The notes under the pieces were generated by a model. The model was not told the DNA's origin, searched no databases, and saw nothing but the letters and a program-made list of their open reading frames with translations. This document shows positions 34,130 through 43,074 of a DNA stretch of 64,000 bases, one piece after another (positions within the stretch are counted from its first letter, which is position 1; each line of letters opens with the position of its first letter). This DNA comes from an uncultured Gemmataceae bacterium (GTDB lineage: Bacteria; Planctomycetota; Planctomycetia; Gemmatales; Gemmataceae), in NCBI GenBank assembly GCA_937923405.1, contig CALDUY010000017.1, positions 62,001 to 126,000 on the forward strand, given 5' to 3'. Made by a program: the position numbers and the translations under genes.

Positions 34130-36554
34130 AGAAGTTGAACACCTGGGTCAGATCACCGTCCGCTCTGACGATGGGGAAGCCGAAGTCCAGAGCAATCGGC
34201 ACTGGACCGAGCATCGGCACGACGAACCGCACTCCGAAGCCCGCCGAGACGCGATAGGTGCCCCAGTCGTCGATGCGTGAGGAGACCGTACCGGAGTCGA
34301 CGAAGGCGACGAGATTGACCTGATCGTTGGCTCGCACGGGAACCTGATACTCCAGCGAGTTGAGGAACAGAAAGTCGCCGCCTACCTTGAACTGACCGAC
34401 ACGCGGATCGGTGCCCGGCTCCTCGGGGCTGACGCCGCGGAACTGGAAGCCTCGCAGCGAGCGGAAGCCGCCCGCGAAGAACCGCTCGAAGACCGGCGTC
34501 TCGGTGCCGGCCCAACCGAACTGATTGTGCATCGACAGCACATGCCGCCCCGACCCGTCGGCTCGTTGATACACGGTCCAGTATTTGGAGAAATCCACGT
34601 TCACCAACGGGAAGTTGAACGTTCCCGTGACATACTCGAAACCGACATCGAACAGCGAGCCTTCCGTGGGACGAATGACCGAGTCACGGCTGTCGCGAGT
34701 GGCTCCGAGGCGGAAGCCAGCGAGCAAGTTGTCCCCCACCACGCTGGTGTATGCCGCCGGCGCGAACGGACTGACGTTGTAGACGTTGACGTTCTCCAGT
34801 CGGGCCGTACCCAGAATGCTCCAGTAGTCGCTGACCCGTCGGCCAATCGTCAGCCGACCGCCCAACCGTTCTTCAGAATACTCGTTAAAGTACCGCTGGA
34901 AGAAGTAGCCCGAGACGAGCAGACTGTACGGCGAGTCGAACAGGAACGGCTCGCGGAAGCTGACAACATAGCGCTGCAGCTGAGTGCCGGGCACCGCTTC
35001 GAGGCGGAACTCCTGGCCGCCTCCACGGAACGCCGTGCCGTTGATCAGGTCATCGAAACTGGTCGGAAAATTGAACAGATCGAAGTTACGTTCGTTCAGC
35101 ACGATCGAGCCGGTCAAGCCACTATCCGAGTTGACGCCCAGGCCGAACATCAGGCTACCCGTCGACGCTTCCTGGACAGAAACGAGAATATCGCGATAGG
35201 GATTATCCGGATCTAGGGGATTTTCTAGCACGCTGACCGTGGGTCGCACCGAGCCATCCGGCGTCATTTCAAAGATGTTGAGCCGGGCCAGGTTCCGCTC
35301 CGCCTCGCGAATCGCCGGGAACGAGAGCACCTGACCGGGATAGAGCGGCACCTGACGCAAAATGACGTTCTGCCGGGTTCGTTCGTTGCCTATAACGTAG
35401 ATACGTCCCACACGAGCCGGTGGACGCTCCTCGACGTTGTAGCGCACCTGCACGATGCCAGGCCGTTCTTTGTCGAAGACCGGCTCGGCGAAAACGCGCG
35501 TCTCTCGCCCCTGCGAGCCGAGGTAGTCGCGGATACGGGCTACGTCGCCATCGATGGTGTTTTGATCGTAGAACTGCCCTTGCTTCATGCGGTTGTTGGC
35601 TTCCAACGCTTCGCGCGGCACACTTTTGACCCCCTCGACGGTTGGCGAATTGCCCACCTTGTAGCGCACCCCTTCTCGGATGTGGAACACCACTTCGACT
35701 TCTCGGCCATCGCTGGACAGCACCAGCTCGCGACTGATGCGCACATCATGGTAGCCGAACGATCGATAGTAGCGCAGCAGTTCGTTCTGATCGTGATCCA
35801 ACAGCGCCGCGTTGTAAGTGCCGCCAAACAAGCCCAGCAGCTTGCTCGACGATTGAATATGCGTCTTCAGCACCGCGCCGCTGACGAAGGTATTGCCTTT
35901 GAAGGAGATGTCGGAGATGCGCACCTTCGGCCCTTCGGTGATGCTGAACACCACCTCGTTATCGTCCGAATTCCCGCCTTTGAGCAGTTCGCAATGGGCA
36001 TAAGGTCGGCCCTCTTCGTTGTAGCGCTGCACAATCTTGCGACAGGCGATTTTGTTGGAGATCGGGTTGCACGGCATGCCGACGCGTATCCCGGTGATGT
36101 CGGCCAGCTCGTCGTTGCTTAGGTGAACGTTGCCTTGATAGCTGACACTGCGAACCTGATTGGGGTAGTCTTTGATGTGGATCAGTACCTTGACACGACC
36201 GGGGCCGTCTTCCTGATAGTTCGAGTAAACCGTGCCAAACTGTTTGGTCGCGTACAGATTACGCACGTCTTCGAGGACGACATCAGGGTTATACTCTTTG
36301 CCGACCCGCGTTCGCATCATGTTTTTGATGTACTCGGTCGACAGATGACGATTGCCCTGAATGATGATGTCACTGACGATGACACGCGGCGCGGAGGCGG
36401 CCGGTGCCGACGATCCCGTGCCGGCGGCCGGTGCTGATCCCGGCGTCGGTGGAGGCAGTTGGGCAAGACCGACCGCGTTGAACACCAGTGCCGCCAACAC
36501 CGCCAAGGGTTTGGCGCGCTTACTAGATGGCCAAGTGCATTCCATTGCCTGCAT
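34110..36554 (-). CDS. bamA: Omp85 family outer membrane assembly factor BamA
   Basis: The 814-residue protein has a signal peptide (LAVLAALVFNAVGLAQ), then POTRA domains (VSDIIIQGNRHLSTEYIK, VRSVSYQGNVHLSNDELA, ISDISFKGNTFVSGAVLK, VGRIYVIGNERTRQNVIL), and a C-terminal 16-strand barrel with the conserved loop-6 motif GGFRSLRGFQFRG. A short P/A-rich stretch follows the signal. It inserts beta-barrel proteins into the outer membrane and would serve the TolC-type channels in this window. An AGGGA site is about 8 nt before the ATG. It is a single-gene unit; the TPR lipoprotein is divergent from it. Homology to BamA is clear; TamA is less likely given the number of POTRAs. Confidence 0.93.
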   Translation of the reverse strand: MQAMECTWPSSKRAKPLAVLAALVFNAVGLAQLPPPTPGSAPAAGTGSSAPAASAPRVIVSDIIIQGNRHLSTEYIKNMMRTRVGKEYNPDVVLEDVRNLYATKQFGTVYSNYQEDGPGRVKVLIHIKDYPNQVRSVSYQGNVHLSNDELADITGIRVGMPCNPISNKIACRKIVQRYNEEGRPYAHCELLKGGNSDDNEVVFSITEGPKVRISDISFKGNTFVSGAVLKTHIQSSSKLLGLFGGTYNAALLDHDQNELLRYYRSFGYHDVRISRELVLSSDGREVEVVFHIREGVRYKVGNSPTVEGVKSVPREALEANNRMKQGQFYDQNTIDGDVARIRDYLGSQGRETRVFAEPVFDKERPGIVQVRYNVEERPPARVGRIYVIGNERTRQNVILRQVPLYPGQVLSFPAIREAERNLARLNIFEMTPDGSVRPTVSVLENPLDPDNPYRDILVSVQEASTGSLMFGLGVNSDSGLTGSIVLNERNFDLFNFPTSFDDLINGTAFRGGGQEFRLEAVPGTQLQRYVVSFREPFLFDSPYSLLVSGYFFQRYFNEYSEERLGGRLTIGRRVSDYWSILGTARLENVNVYNVSPFAPAAYTSVVGDNLLAGFRLGATRDSRDSVIRPTEGSLFDVGFEYVTGTFNFPLVNVDFSKYWTVYQRADGSGRHVLSMHNQFGWAGTETPVFERFFAGGFRSLRGFQFRGVSPEEPGTDPRVGQFKVGGDFLFLNSLEYQVPVRANDQVNLVAFVDSGTVSSRIDDWGTYRVSAGFGVRFVVPMLGPVPIALDFGFPIVRADGDLTQVFNFFMGWSR

Positions 36555-36830
36555 GGGTCAGTCCCTACCGAACCGGTGTACAATTTTCGCGCAAGGAAGG
36601 ACCGGGGGATAACGTCCTGACAGCACGAAGTCAAGTCGGACTGCAATCTAGCCGACACCTCGCCCAGCGTGCTTACTCGGAGGGCGGACGCTCTGCGCTG
36701 GGATGCGCGCGAGGCACGGAGGGTGTCCCCCCCGTTCGGAAGCACTGTCTCTTGCTTTCGCAGGTGGCACTCTCTGGACTAGACGAAGCTCCCCTTGCCA
36801 CGCTATACCGCGCTGCTTGGGAGGTGGTGC

Positions 36831-37475
36831 ATGAGGCCACTGACTTGGCTCATTCTGATGTGGTTGCTCAGCGGCTGTGCTCAGTCGGCGCAGGAACGGG
36901 TACGCGAGCTGTCCCAAGACGGCGTGCATCTCTATCGTCGCGGAGCCTATGCCGAGGCCAGCGAGCAGTTCCGCGCCGCGCTGATGCTGTCTCCCGAAGA
37001 TCCGGATCTGATGTACAATCTGGCTCGCTGTCAGGAGAAACTGGGCAAGCGCGGTGACGCCGATCAGCTCTTTCAGCGCGTAGTGTTGCATCGGCCCGAT
37101 CATCTGGAGGCTCGACACGCTATCCTCACCCGACTGGTGGAACAGGGCAAACGGCAGGAGGCAGGCAAACTGGTGCAGGACTGGCTGCGCCGCAGTCCGG
37201 GGCTGGCTGGACCCTACATCGAGGATGGCTGGCTGCTGGCTCTTGACGGCGATCTGGACAGCGCTCGCGCTCGCTTCCATCAAGCGCTGGAGTTGGATCC
37301 GCGCAACGCTCGGGCGATGAACGAACTGGCCGAGATTTACCAACGCCTCAACCGACCCGATCGCGCCTGGGTACTGTACGAGCGTAGCCTGGAGACCGAT
37401 CCGGATCAGCCAGCCATCCGCCAAAAAATCGAGCAACTCCGCGCTGAGGGGGTGACGCGACCCCGGCCAGACTAA
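36831..37475 (+). CDS. TPR-repeat lipoprotein
   Basis: I start at 36831, where GGAGG lies 6 nt upstream and a lipoprotein signal (TWLILMWLLSGC) begins; the frame opens earlier at 36795. The mature part of the 214-residue protein consists of about four or five tetratricopeptide repeats (GVHLYRRGAYAEASEQFRAA, LMYNLARCQEKLGKRGDADQ, ARARFHQALELDPRNARAMN). Such proteins scaffold outer-membrane or pilus assemblies; BamD- or PilF-like roles are possible but not shown. It is divergent from bamA. The 36555-36830 gap holds a GC-rich stretch with degenerate family B-like repeats and no gene. Confidence 0.85.
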   Translation: MRPLTWLILMWLLSGCAQSAQERVRELSQDGVHLYRRGAYAEASEQFRAALMLSPEDPDLMYNLARCQEKLGKRGDADQLFQRVVLHRPDHLEARHAILTRLVEQGKRQEAGKLVQDWLRRSPGLAGPYIEDGWLLALDGDLDSARARFHQALELDPRNARAMNELAEIYQRLNRPDRAWVLYERSLETDPDQPAIRQKIEQLRAEGVTRPRPD

Positions 37476-37622
37476 CTAGTTGGGACCGCCTTCGCTCAAT
37501 TTTCACACAGGCCGTCTGCCCAGAGTCGAAGCAGGCGGATACACTAGAACCAACCGCGTCTGGGGGAAATAATCCTGGGCCAGCGCGTGACACCAGGACA
37601 GCCTTGGGTGCCGGAATCCAAT

Positions 37623-37967
37623 ATGGAGCCAATCTATCATCTCGTCTCGCGGACGCGCTGGGAAGCGTTGCCCGCGGAGGCGGACTATCAGGCCGAGTCG
37701 CTGACGAACGAGGGGTTCATCCACTGCTCGTTTGCTCGGCAGTTGGCCTGGGCGGCGAATCGTTTTCATGCCGACACCGCTGACTTGGTGGCCCTGCACA
37801 TTGAGCCGGACCGTCTGACGGCCGAACTCCGGATCGAGCCGCCTACTCCCGACTCGACGACGACGGAACGGTTTCCACACATTTACGGACCGCTGAACCG
37901 CTCGGCGGTGGTGGCGGTGATTCCCCTGAGTCGCGGCGAAGATGGCCGCTGGGTATTTCCCCAGTGA
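37623..37967 (+). CDS. DUF952 domain protein
   Basis: Starting at the ATG at 37623 (weak GGA site 7 nt upstream), the 114-residue product carries the DUF952 signature: IYHLVSRTRWEAL, SLTNEGFIHCSF and FPHIYGPLNRSAVVAVIPL. Its length fits a single-domain cytoplasmic protein of this family. DUF952 members are of unknown biochemical role; some are annotated as glutathione S-transferase-like by neighbourhood only. The acyltransferase gene follows after 21 bp, so it probably leads the lipid operon. Confidence 0.85.
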   Translation: MEPIYHLVSRTRWEALPAEADYQAESLTNEGFIHCSFARQLAWAANRFHADTADLVALHIEPDRLTAELRIEPPTPDSTTTERFPHIYGPLNRSAVVAVIPLSRGEDGRWVFPQ

Positions 37968-37988
37968 GCTTTCAGGAGGCCCTGTTCG

Positions 37989-39239
37989 TTGGAGCGTTAT
38001 TTCCTCGAACCGTACCGCTTCATCCCGCCGTTTCGCGGCACTCTCTGGTGTCGCTTGGCGCGTGGCTACGTTGTGCGCAATTTGCGCCGTAAGCTGGGGG
38101 TGACGCGCTGGCACTTCGAGGGCGTGGATCGCTTGCGAGCCTCGCTGGAGCAACAGGCTGGCATCCTGCTGGCTCCCAATCACTGCCGCTGGGCTGACCC
38201 CCCTGTGCTGGGCTTGCTCGGCGCTCAGGCAAAAACCTATCTGTATTATCTTGCTTCCTATCATCTGTTCCGCCAGGGCAAGATTCAGGGCTGGTTAATG
38301 AACCGGCTGGGCGGCTACAGCATCTGGCGCGAAGGAGCCGACCGCGAGTCGCTCAAGGCCACCGCCGCCATTCTGGCCAAGGCCGAACGGCCTGTCGTGC
38401 TGTTTCCCGAGGGCACCTGGTTCCGCCAGAACGACCGCGTCGGCCCGCTCCAGGATGGTCTGACGCTCATCACCCGGCAGGCGGCACGGCAATCGACTCG
38501 CCCCATCGTCATTCATCCCGTCGGCATCAAATACTGGCTGCTGCGCGATCCCACCCCCGAAGTGCTGCGCCGCTTGGAGCAGCTGGAACGGCGACTCGGC
38601 TGGTCGCCGCAACGCCAGCTATCGGTTCTGGATCGCATCGAGAAACTCGGCACTGTCTTGATGGCGATAAAAGAGATCGAGTTTCTCGGACAACCGCAAT
38701 CCGGTTCGCTCGACGAGCGCATCAAACACCTTACGTTATCTCAGGTGGAGCGACTGGAGCGGCAGCACTTGGGCAGAACGCACGAGGGGTGGCCCCTGGA
38801 GCGCATCCGTCGACTTCGCCAACAGTTGACCCGTAAACTGCACGAGTTGGCTCACGACCCGACTCGGCATGTGCCGATCAAAAAGGATCTCGACGATCTT
38901 CTGTTCCTGGAGAATCTGCACGCCAACTCGATGGAGTACCTCCGCGACTATCCCAGCCCCGAACGGATCGCCGAGACCATCCAACGTATCGAAGAAACTA
39001 CCAGCGACGAGATCGAAAAGCCTTTGGGCGAGATGGGCGCGACGGTTCACGTCGGCGAGGCGATCGACGTTCGTTCGTTGACAGCTAACGATGCCTTGAC
39101 AATCCGACTTCGGGCGGCCATCCAGGCTTTGATCGACGGCATGCTTCAGCAAGGCCCTCCAGTCGACTGGGGCTGCCCACCGTGTTTACCTCTACCTCAA
39201 CCGACCGGCCAACTAAGCAATGGTCAGCTGATTAGCTAA
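37989..39239 (+). CDS. PlsC-like lysophospholipid acyltransferase with long C-terminal extension
   Basis: The start is TTG at 37989, supported by AGGAGG 9 nt upstream. Residues about 50-215 are the acyltransferase domain: NHCRWADPPV with the catalytic H(x4)D and VVLFPEGTWFR, the FPEGT motif. Beyond that the 416-residue protein continues for about 190 residues with a charged helical region and no motif I recognise, whereas ordinary PlsC is 200-260 residues. No signal peptide and little hydrophobic sequence. It should transfer acyl chains in glycerolipid synthesis at the inner membrane. It sits 21 bp after the DUF952 gene and 24 bp before btaA, so probably supplies or remodels diacylglycerol for the betaine lipid. 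Confidence 0.82.
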   Translation: MERYFLEPYRFIPPFRGTLWCRLARGYVVRNLRRKLGVTRWHFEGVDRLRASLEQQAGILLAPNHCRWADPPVLGLLGAQAKTYLYYLASYHLFRQGKIQGWLMNRLGGYSIWREGADRESLKATAAILAKAERPVVLFPEGTWFRQNDRVGPLQDGLTLITRQAARQSTRPIVIHPVGIKYWLLRDPTPEVLRRLEQLERRLGWSPQRQLSVLDRIEKLGTVLMAIKEIEFLGQPQSGSLDERIKHLTLSQVERLERQHLGRTHEGWPLERIRRLRQQLTRKLHELAHDPTRHVPIKKDLDDLLFLENLHANSMEYLRDYPSPERIAETIQRIEETTSDEIEKPLGEMGATVHVGEAIDVRSLTANDALTIRLRAAIQALIDGMLQQGPPVDWGCPPCLPLPQPTGQLSNGQLIS

Positions 39240-39263
39240 ACCCTCACTCCGAAGGAACTCCGG

Positions 39264-40466
39264 ATGACCCGCCTCTCGACCGGCCAAAAACTGAATAATC
39301 GGATCTTCAAAGCTGTCCATCACCGCAATCTGATCTACAACACTTGCTGGGAGGATCCGGCCCTGGATCGGGTCGCCCTGCAGTTGTCGGCCAGCGATCG
39401 GTTGATGGTCATCACCAGTGCTGGCTGCAACGCCCTGGACTACCTGCTCGCCGGCGCGGGCGAGGTCAACGCCGTCGACGTCAACCCCATCCAGAACGCC
39501 CTTTTGGAGCTGAAACGCGGAGCGTTGCTTTCTCTGGACTACAAGTCGTTCTTCGAGCTGTTCGGCAATGGCCAGACCCCGCAGGCTCGCCAGATGTACT
39601 TCGACGCCATCCGCGAGCATCTCTCGCCAACCGCCCGCACCTACTGGGACAAGCGTATCGGCTTCTTCCTGGGGCGCGGCTGGCGCAAGTCGTTCTACTA
39701 TCGCGGCACCTCGGGGTTTCTCGCTAAGCTGGTGCTGACCAACCTGACGATGGTGCATCGCCTGCGCGAACCGATGCGGCAGCTGCTCGCCGCCCAGACC
39801 ATCGAAGAGCAACGTGCAATTTACGAAGAAAAAGTCAAGCCTCGCATCTGGACGCGTTTCTTGAAGTTCTTCCTGTCGCGTAGCTTCACGCTGACGCTGC
39901 TGGGCGTGCCCTGGCCCCAGCGCGATCAGATCATCACGCAGTATCCCGGGGGCGTGGCTCAGTTCATCCGCGACTCGCTGGAAACCGTGCTGTGCCAGCT
40001 GCCCTTCCGCGACAACTACTTCTGGCGCGTCTACCTCCAGGGCCACTACACTGAGGAGGCCTGTCCGGAGTATCTCAAACGCGATAATTTCGATCGCCTT
40101 CGTTCACTTCTGCCCCGTCTGAAGATTCACACCAACACGGTAACGAACTTCCTCCGCTCGACCGAGCCAGGCCTGACGCGCTTCGTGTTGCTGGATCACA
40201 TGGACTGGATGAGCCACGCCCACCCGCAGGGACTGGTCGAAGAATGGAATGCCATTCTAGCCAGTGCTGCTCCCGGGGCACGAGCCATCTTCCGCAGTGC
40301 CGGCTTGAAGGTCGACTTCCTCGATCATCTACGGGTGTCCTATCGCGGGCAAACGGTCGAACTCGGCTCGCTGCTGCGCTATCATCGGCAGCTGGCCGCT
40401 GAGCTGCACGCCCGCGATCGGGTCCACACCTACGGCAGTTTCCACATCACCGACCTACCGAGTTGA
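39264..40466 (+). CDS. btaA: BtaA: S-adenosylmethionine:diacylglycerol 3-amino-3-carboxypropyl transferase
   Basis: The 400-residue protein matches the DUF3419/BtaA family: IYNTCWEDPALDRVALQL, VITSAGCNALDYLLAGAGEV, NAVDVNPIQNALLELK and the C-terminal FVLLDHMDWMSHAHP. BtaA transfers the aminocarboxypropyl group of S-adenosylmethionine onto diacylglycerol, the first step to the betaine lipid DGTS. The NPIQ binding loop and W/E-D motifs typical of the family are present. It lies between the acyltransferase gene and btaB (gap of 3 bp), a clear operon. Function by family knowledge; confidence high because the whole protein matches and the partner gene is adjacent. Confidence 0.92.
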   Translation: MTRLSTGQKLNNRIFKAVHHRNLIYNTCWEDPALDRVALQLSASDRLMVITSAGCNALDYLLAGAGEVNAVDVNPIQNALLELKRGALLSLDYKSFFELFGNGQTPQARQMYFDAIREHLSPTARTYWDKRIGFFLGRGWRKSFYYRGTSGFLAKLVLTNLTMVHRLREPMRQLLAAQTIEEQRAIYEEKVKPRIWTRFLKFFLSRSFTLTLLGVPWPQRDQIITQYPGGVAQFIRDSLETVLCQLPFRDNYFWRVYLQGHYTEEACPEYLKRDNFDRLRSLLPRLKIHTNTVTNFLRSTEPGLTRFVLLDHMDWMSHAHPQGLVEEWNAILASAAPGARAIFRSAGLKVDFLDHLRVSYRGQTVELGSLLRYHRQLAAELHARDRVHTYGSFHITDLPS

Positions 40467-40469
40467 GAC

Positions 40470-41195
40470 ATGAGCATCGGTTCGGATCTTCGCACGCTCT
40501 ATTCTCTGACGTTCAAGCGCGTTCGCGGCGGCACGCACCAAGAACGGCTGGAGTCGTTCTATGGGCATCAGGCCGCCAGCTACGATGACTTCCGCAAACG
40601 ACTGCTGCACGGACGCGAAGAGATGATGCAGGCATTACCGATCCCGGAAGGGGGCTATCTGCTCGATCTGGGGGGCGGCACCGGCAGCAACCTCGAAGCC
40701 CTAGGCGAACGCTTGTCACGCCTGGCCGGCGCGACTCTTGTCGATCTCTGTCCGTCGCTCATCGAGACAGCCAAGCGTCGTATCGCGGAGCGCGGCTGGG
40801 GCAACGTCTCGACGGCGCTGGCCGACGTCACGACCTACGACCCGGGCCGACTCGTTGATGCTATCACCTTCTCCTATTCACTGACGATGATTCCCGATTG
40901 GTTCGCCGCTCTGGAGCGAGCCTACCAGCTGCTCAAGCCGGGCGGCGTACTGGGCGTGGTCGATTTCTATGTGTCGCGGAAGTGGCCCGCCGAGGGGCGA
41001 CGCAAGCATTGGGCGCTGACCCGCTGGTTCTGGCCAACCTGGTTCGGCTTCGACAACGTCTTTCCCTCGCCGGACCATCTTCCCTGGCTTGTGGCTCACT
41101 TCGAGACGCTGAAACTGGAGGAACGCTTTGGTCGGGTGCCCTACATGCTCGGTCTAAAAGCGCCTTACTATATCTTCATCGGGCGAAAAGCCTAG
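40470..41195 (+). CDS. btaB: BtaB-like methyltransferase for betaine lipid synthesis
   Basis: The 241-residue protein is a class I SAM-dependent methyltransferase: motif I LLDLGGGTGSNLEALGERL, VDLCPSLIETAKRR and FSYSLTMIPDWFAALERA. It lies 3 bp after btaA. BtaB-type enzymes add three methyl groups to the homoserine-type headgroup, completing diacylglyceryl-N,N,N-trimethylhomoserine. In many alphaproteobacteria the two activities are on separate genes as here. Alone it would only be a generic methyltransferase; the neighbour makes the specific role likely. Confidence 0.9.
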   Translation: MSIGSDLRTLYSLTFKRVRGGTHQERLESFYGHQAASYDDFRKRLLHGREEMMQALPIPEGGYLLDLGGGTGSNLEALGERLSRLAGATLVDLCPSLIETAKRRIAERGWGNVSTALADVTTYDPGRLVDAITFSYSLTMIPDWFAALERAYQLLKPGGVLGVVDFYVSRKWPAEGRRKHWALTRWFWPTWFGFDNVFPSPDHLPWLVAHFETLKLEERFGRVPYMLGLKAPYYIFIGRKA

Positions 41196-41271
41196 ATCAG
41201 GAGTGCCTGCTCACAGTTGACGTGTTTTCACCGCTTCCGCCTCGCTAAAATAAAAGGTGAGGAGGATCTAC

Positions 41272-42147
41272 ATGATCGCATTGCCGCTTGCCGAACGACC
41301 CACTGGACGCCGACTGCCGGACTGGTTGAAGAAACCGCTGCCGGTCGGCAATGAAAACTTCTTCACCCATCATCTAATCGACGAATTGGGTCTGGTCACA
41401 GTCTGTGAGGAAGCTCGCTGCCCCAACCGGGCCGAGTGCTGGTCGCGACGGACGGCGACGTTCATGATCATGGGAGATATTTGCACTCGTCCTTGTGGTT
41501 TTTGCTCCGTCGAGAAGGGAGCGCCCGCCCCTTTGCAAGCCGACGAACCCCAGCGCGTGGCCGAGGCGGCCTACCGGCTCAAGCTCAAGCACGTCTGCAT
41601 CACCTCGGTGACGCGCGACGATCTGCCCGACGGTGGGGCCGAGCATTTCCGCCAGTGCATCCTGGCCGTGCGCCAACGGACCGGAGCCGCTATCGAAGTG
41701 CTGACACCGGACTTCCTCGGCGATCTGTCCGCAGTGGACGTGGTGCTGTCGGCGCGGCCCGAGGTGTACAACCACAACATGGAGACCGTGCCACGGTTGT
41801 ACAAAAAGGTTCGCGGGCGAGCCTCGTATCAACGCAGTCTCGATCTGTTGGCCCATGTCAAAAAGCGGCAACCGGAGTGCGTGACCAAGAGTGGACTGAT
41901 GCTCGGCATCGGCGAAACCATCGATGAACTGTTCGACGTGCTGGCTGATCTACGTGCGGTGCAGTGCGACACGCTGACACTGGGGCAGTATCTAGCTCCG
42001 ACTTTGAAGCATGTGCCAGTGGCCCGGTTCGTTTCACCGGAGGAGTTCGACGACCTGGCCGCCAAGGCTCGCTTGATGGGCTTCAAGAAAGTCGTCGCCG
42101 GTCCGTTTGTTCGATCGAGCTACCACGCTGACGAGATGCTGAAATGA
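41272..42147 (+). CDS. lipA: Lipoyl synthase
   Basis: Starting at the ATG at 41272 with GAGGAGG 8 nt upstream, the 291-residue protein carries both iron-sulphur motifs: CX4CX5C with cysteines at 45, 50 and 56 (auxiliary cluster) and CX3CX2C at 71, 75 and 78 (radical-SAM cluster, ICTRPCGFCSV). Downstream, HVCITSVTRDDLPDGGAEHF, YNHNMETVPRLY and SGLMLGIGET are typical LipA segments. It inserts sulphur into octanoyl-carrier proteins to make lipoyl groups. No lipB is seen in this window. The 3' end overlaps the next small ORF by ATGA, starting a coupled set running to holB. Confidence 0.97.
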   Translation: MIALPLAERPTGRRLPDWLKKPLPVGNENFFTHHLIDELGLVTVCEEARCPNRAECWSRRTATFMIMGDICTRPCGFCSVEKGAPAPLQADEPQRVAEAAYRLKLKHVCITSVTRDDLPDGGAEHFRQCILAVRQRTGAAIEVLTPDFLGDLSAVDVVLSARPEVYNHNMETVPRLYKKVRGRASYQRSLDLLAHVKKRQPECVTKSGLMLGIGETIDELFDVLADLRAVQCDTLTLGQYLAPTLKHVPVARFVSPEEFDDLAAKARLMGFKKVVAGPFVRSSYHADEMLK

Positions 42148-42227
42148 GTGAAGCGACCTCGCCATACACTGCCGTGGCTCCGATCTCGCCTCAGCAGGTC
42201 GGCGACCAACCTCCAGGAGGTCGCTGA
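42144..42227 (+). CDS. Possible 27-residue small ORF coupling lipA and the lipoyl-like gene
   Basis: An ATG at 42144 overlaps the lipA stop (aaATGAgtg) and the frame ends at TGA 42225-42227, which overlaps the ATG of the next gene (cTGATGc). It encodes MSEATSPYTAVAPISPQQVG and a few more residues with no recognisable domain. Its exact fit between two coupled genes is the only support; the ribosome site is poor, and the AGGAGGT within it belongs to the next gene. It may be a leader peptide or chance. Confidence 0.25.
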   Translation: MSEATSPYTAVAPISPQQVGDQPPGGR

Positions 42228-42469
42228 TGCGTGTGCCGGTGCGACTGCCAGACCTGGGAGCCAGTACGGTTCACTTCGGCCTGTGGGTGGTCGAAGCCGG
42301 CGAGCAGGTCTACGAAGGCGATCGCCTGGCCGAGGTGCTACTGCCCGGGGCCAGCGTTGAGATCTCCTCCCCCGCGACTGGTATTCTAGTCGAACGTCAC
42401 GTCTACCCGCGTGACACCGTGTCGCCCGGCCAGATCCTCGGCTACGTCGAAGCGACGGAGGAGGCATGA
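42227..42469 (+). CDS. Orphan lipoyl/biotinyl-like domain protein lacking the modified lysine
   Basis: AGGAGGT lies 6 nt before the ATG. The 80-residue protein is one lipoyl-type barrel: VRLPDLGASTVHFGLWVVEA, GEQVYEGDRLAEVLLPG, SVEISSPATGILVERHVY, and a C-terminal GQILGYVEA strand. In 2-oxoacid dehydrogenase E2 proteins the hairpin reads DKA with the lipoylated Lys; here it reads LPGAS, so the Lys is absent and lipoylation or biotinylation at the usual place is not possible. It stands alone without an E2 catalytic domain. It sits directly behind lipA and overlaps tmk by 4 bp. A binding rather than carrier role is inferred. Confidence 0.75.
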   Translation: MRVPVRLPDLGASTVHFGLWVVEAGEQVYEGDRLAEVLLPGASVEISSPATGILVERHVYPRDTVSPGQILGYVEATEEA

Positions 42470-43074
42470 CGCGCGGTCGGTTTGTCTCCCTAGATGGACT
42501 CGATGGCACCGGCAAATCGACGCAGCATCGGTTGCTGGTCGACTGGCTGCGGCAGCGTGGCCATACGGTCGTGGCCTGTGTCGATCCGGGAGGGACTCCT
42601 CTGGGGCAGGAACTGCGACAGATTCTGCTGTCGGGTCGGCACGAATTGGCTGTGGCCACCGAAGCCCTGCTCTTCATGGCCAGTCGGGCACAACTCGTCG
42701 CCGAAGTCATCCGTCCAGCGGTGGAGGCCGGCTCGCTGGTCGTTTCTGATCGTTTTCTTCTCGCGAATGTCGTTTATCAAGGCCATGCAGGCCAGCTTGA
42801 TGTCGAGCAACTCTGGCAGGTCGGCCAGCTCTCGACCGGCGGTCTCCAACCCGATCTGACGCTGCTGCTGGATCTGCCCGTGGAAGAAGCGAGGCAGCGT
42901 CGCGGTCGTCCTGCCGATCGCCTGGAGGCTCGTCCGCTGGACTACCAGCAGCGCGTTCGCGAGGGCTTCCTCAGCGAAGCTCGGCGGCGACCCAACATCG
43001 TCGTCATCGATGCTCGGCCCAGTATCGACGAAGTGCAAGCCGTGCTGCGCGCGCAGGTGGAGAAGCTGCTATGA
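42466..43074 (+). CDS. tmk: Thymidylate kinase
   Basis: The 202-residue product has the thymidylate kinase pattern: P-loop DGLDGTGKST, VDPGGTPLGQELR (dTMP-binding region), VVSDRFLLANVVYQG with the DR motif, and the LID region RRGRPADRLE. It phosphorylates dTMP to dTDP in the cytoplasm. Its ATG overlaps the preceding gene by 4 bp (ATGA) and its stop overlaps holB likewise. Pairing of tmk and holB is common in bacteria and supports both calls. Confidence 0.96.
   Translation: MTRGRFVSLDGLDGTGKSTQHRLLVDWLRQRGHTVVACVDPGGTPLGQELRQILLSGRHELAVATEALLFMASRAQLVAEVIRPAVEAGSLVVSDRFLLANVVYQGHAGQLDVEQLWQVGQLSTGGLQPDLTLLLDLPVEEARQRRGRPADRLEARPLDYQQRVREGFLSEARRRPNIVVIDARPSIDEVQAVLRAQVEKLL

Noticed and set aside
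39213-40046. 277-codon antisense frame inside btaA
   Set aside because: Shadow of btaA codon usage, no domain.
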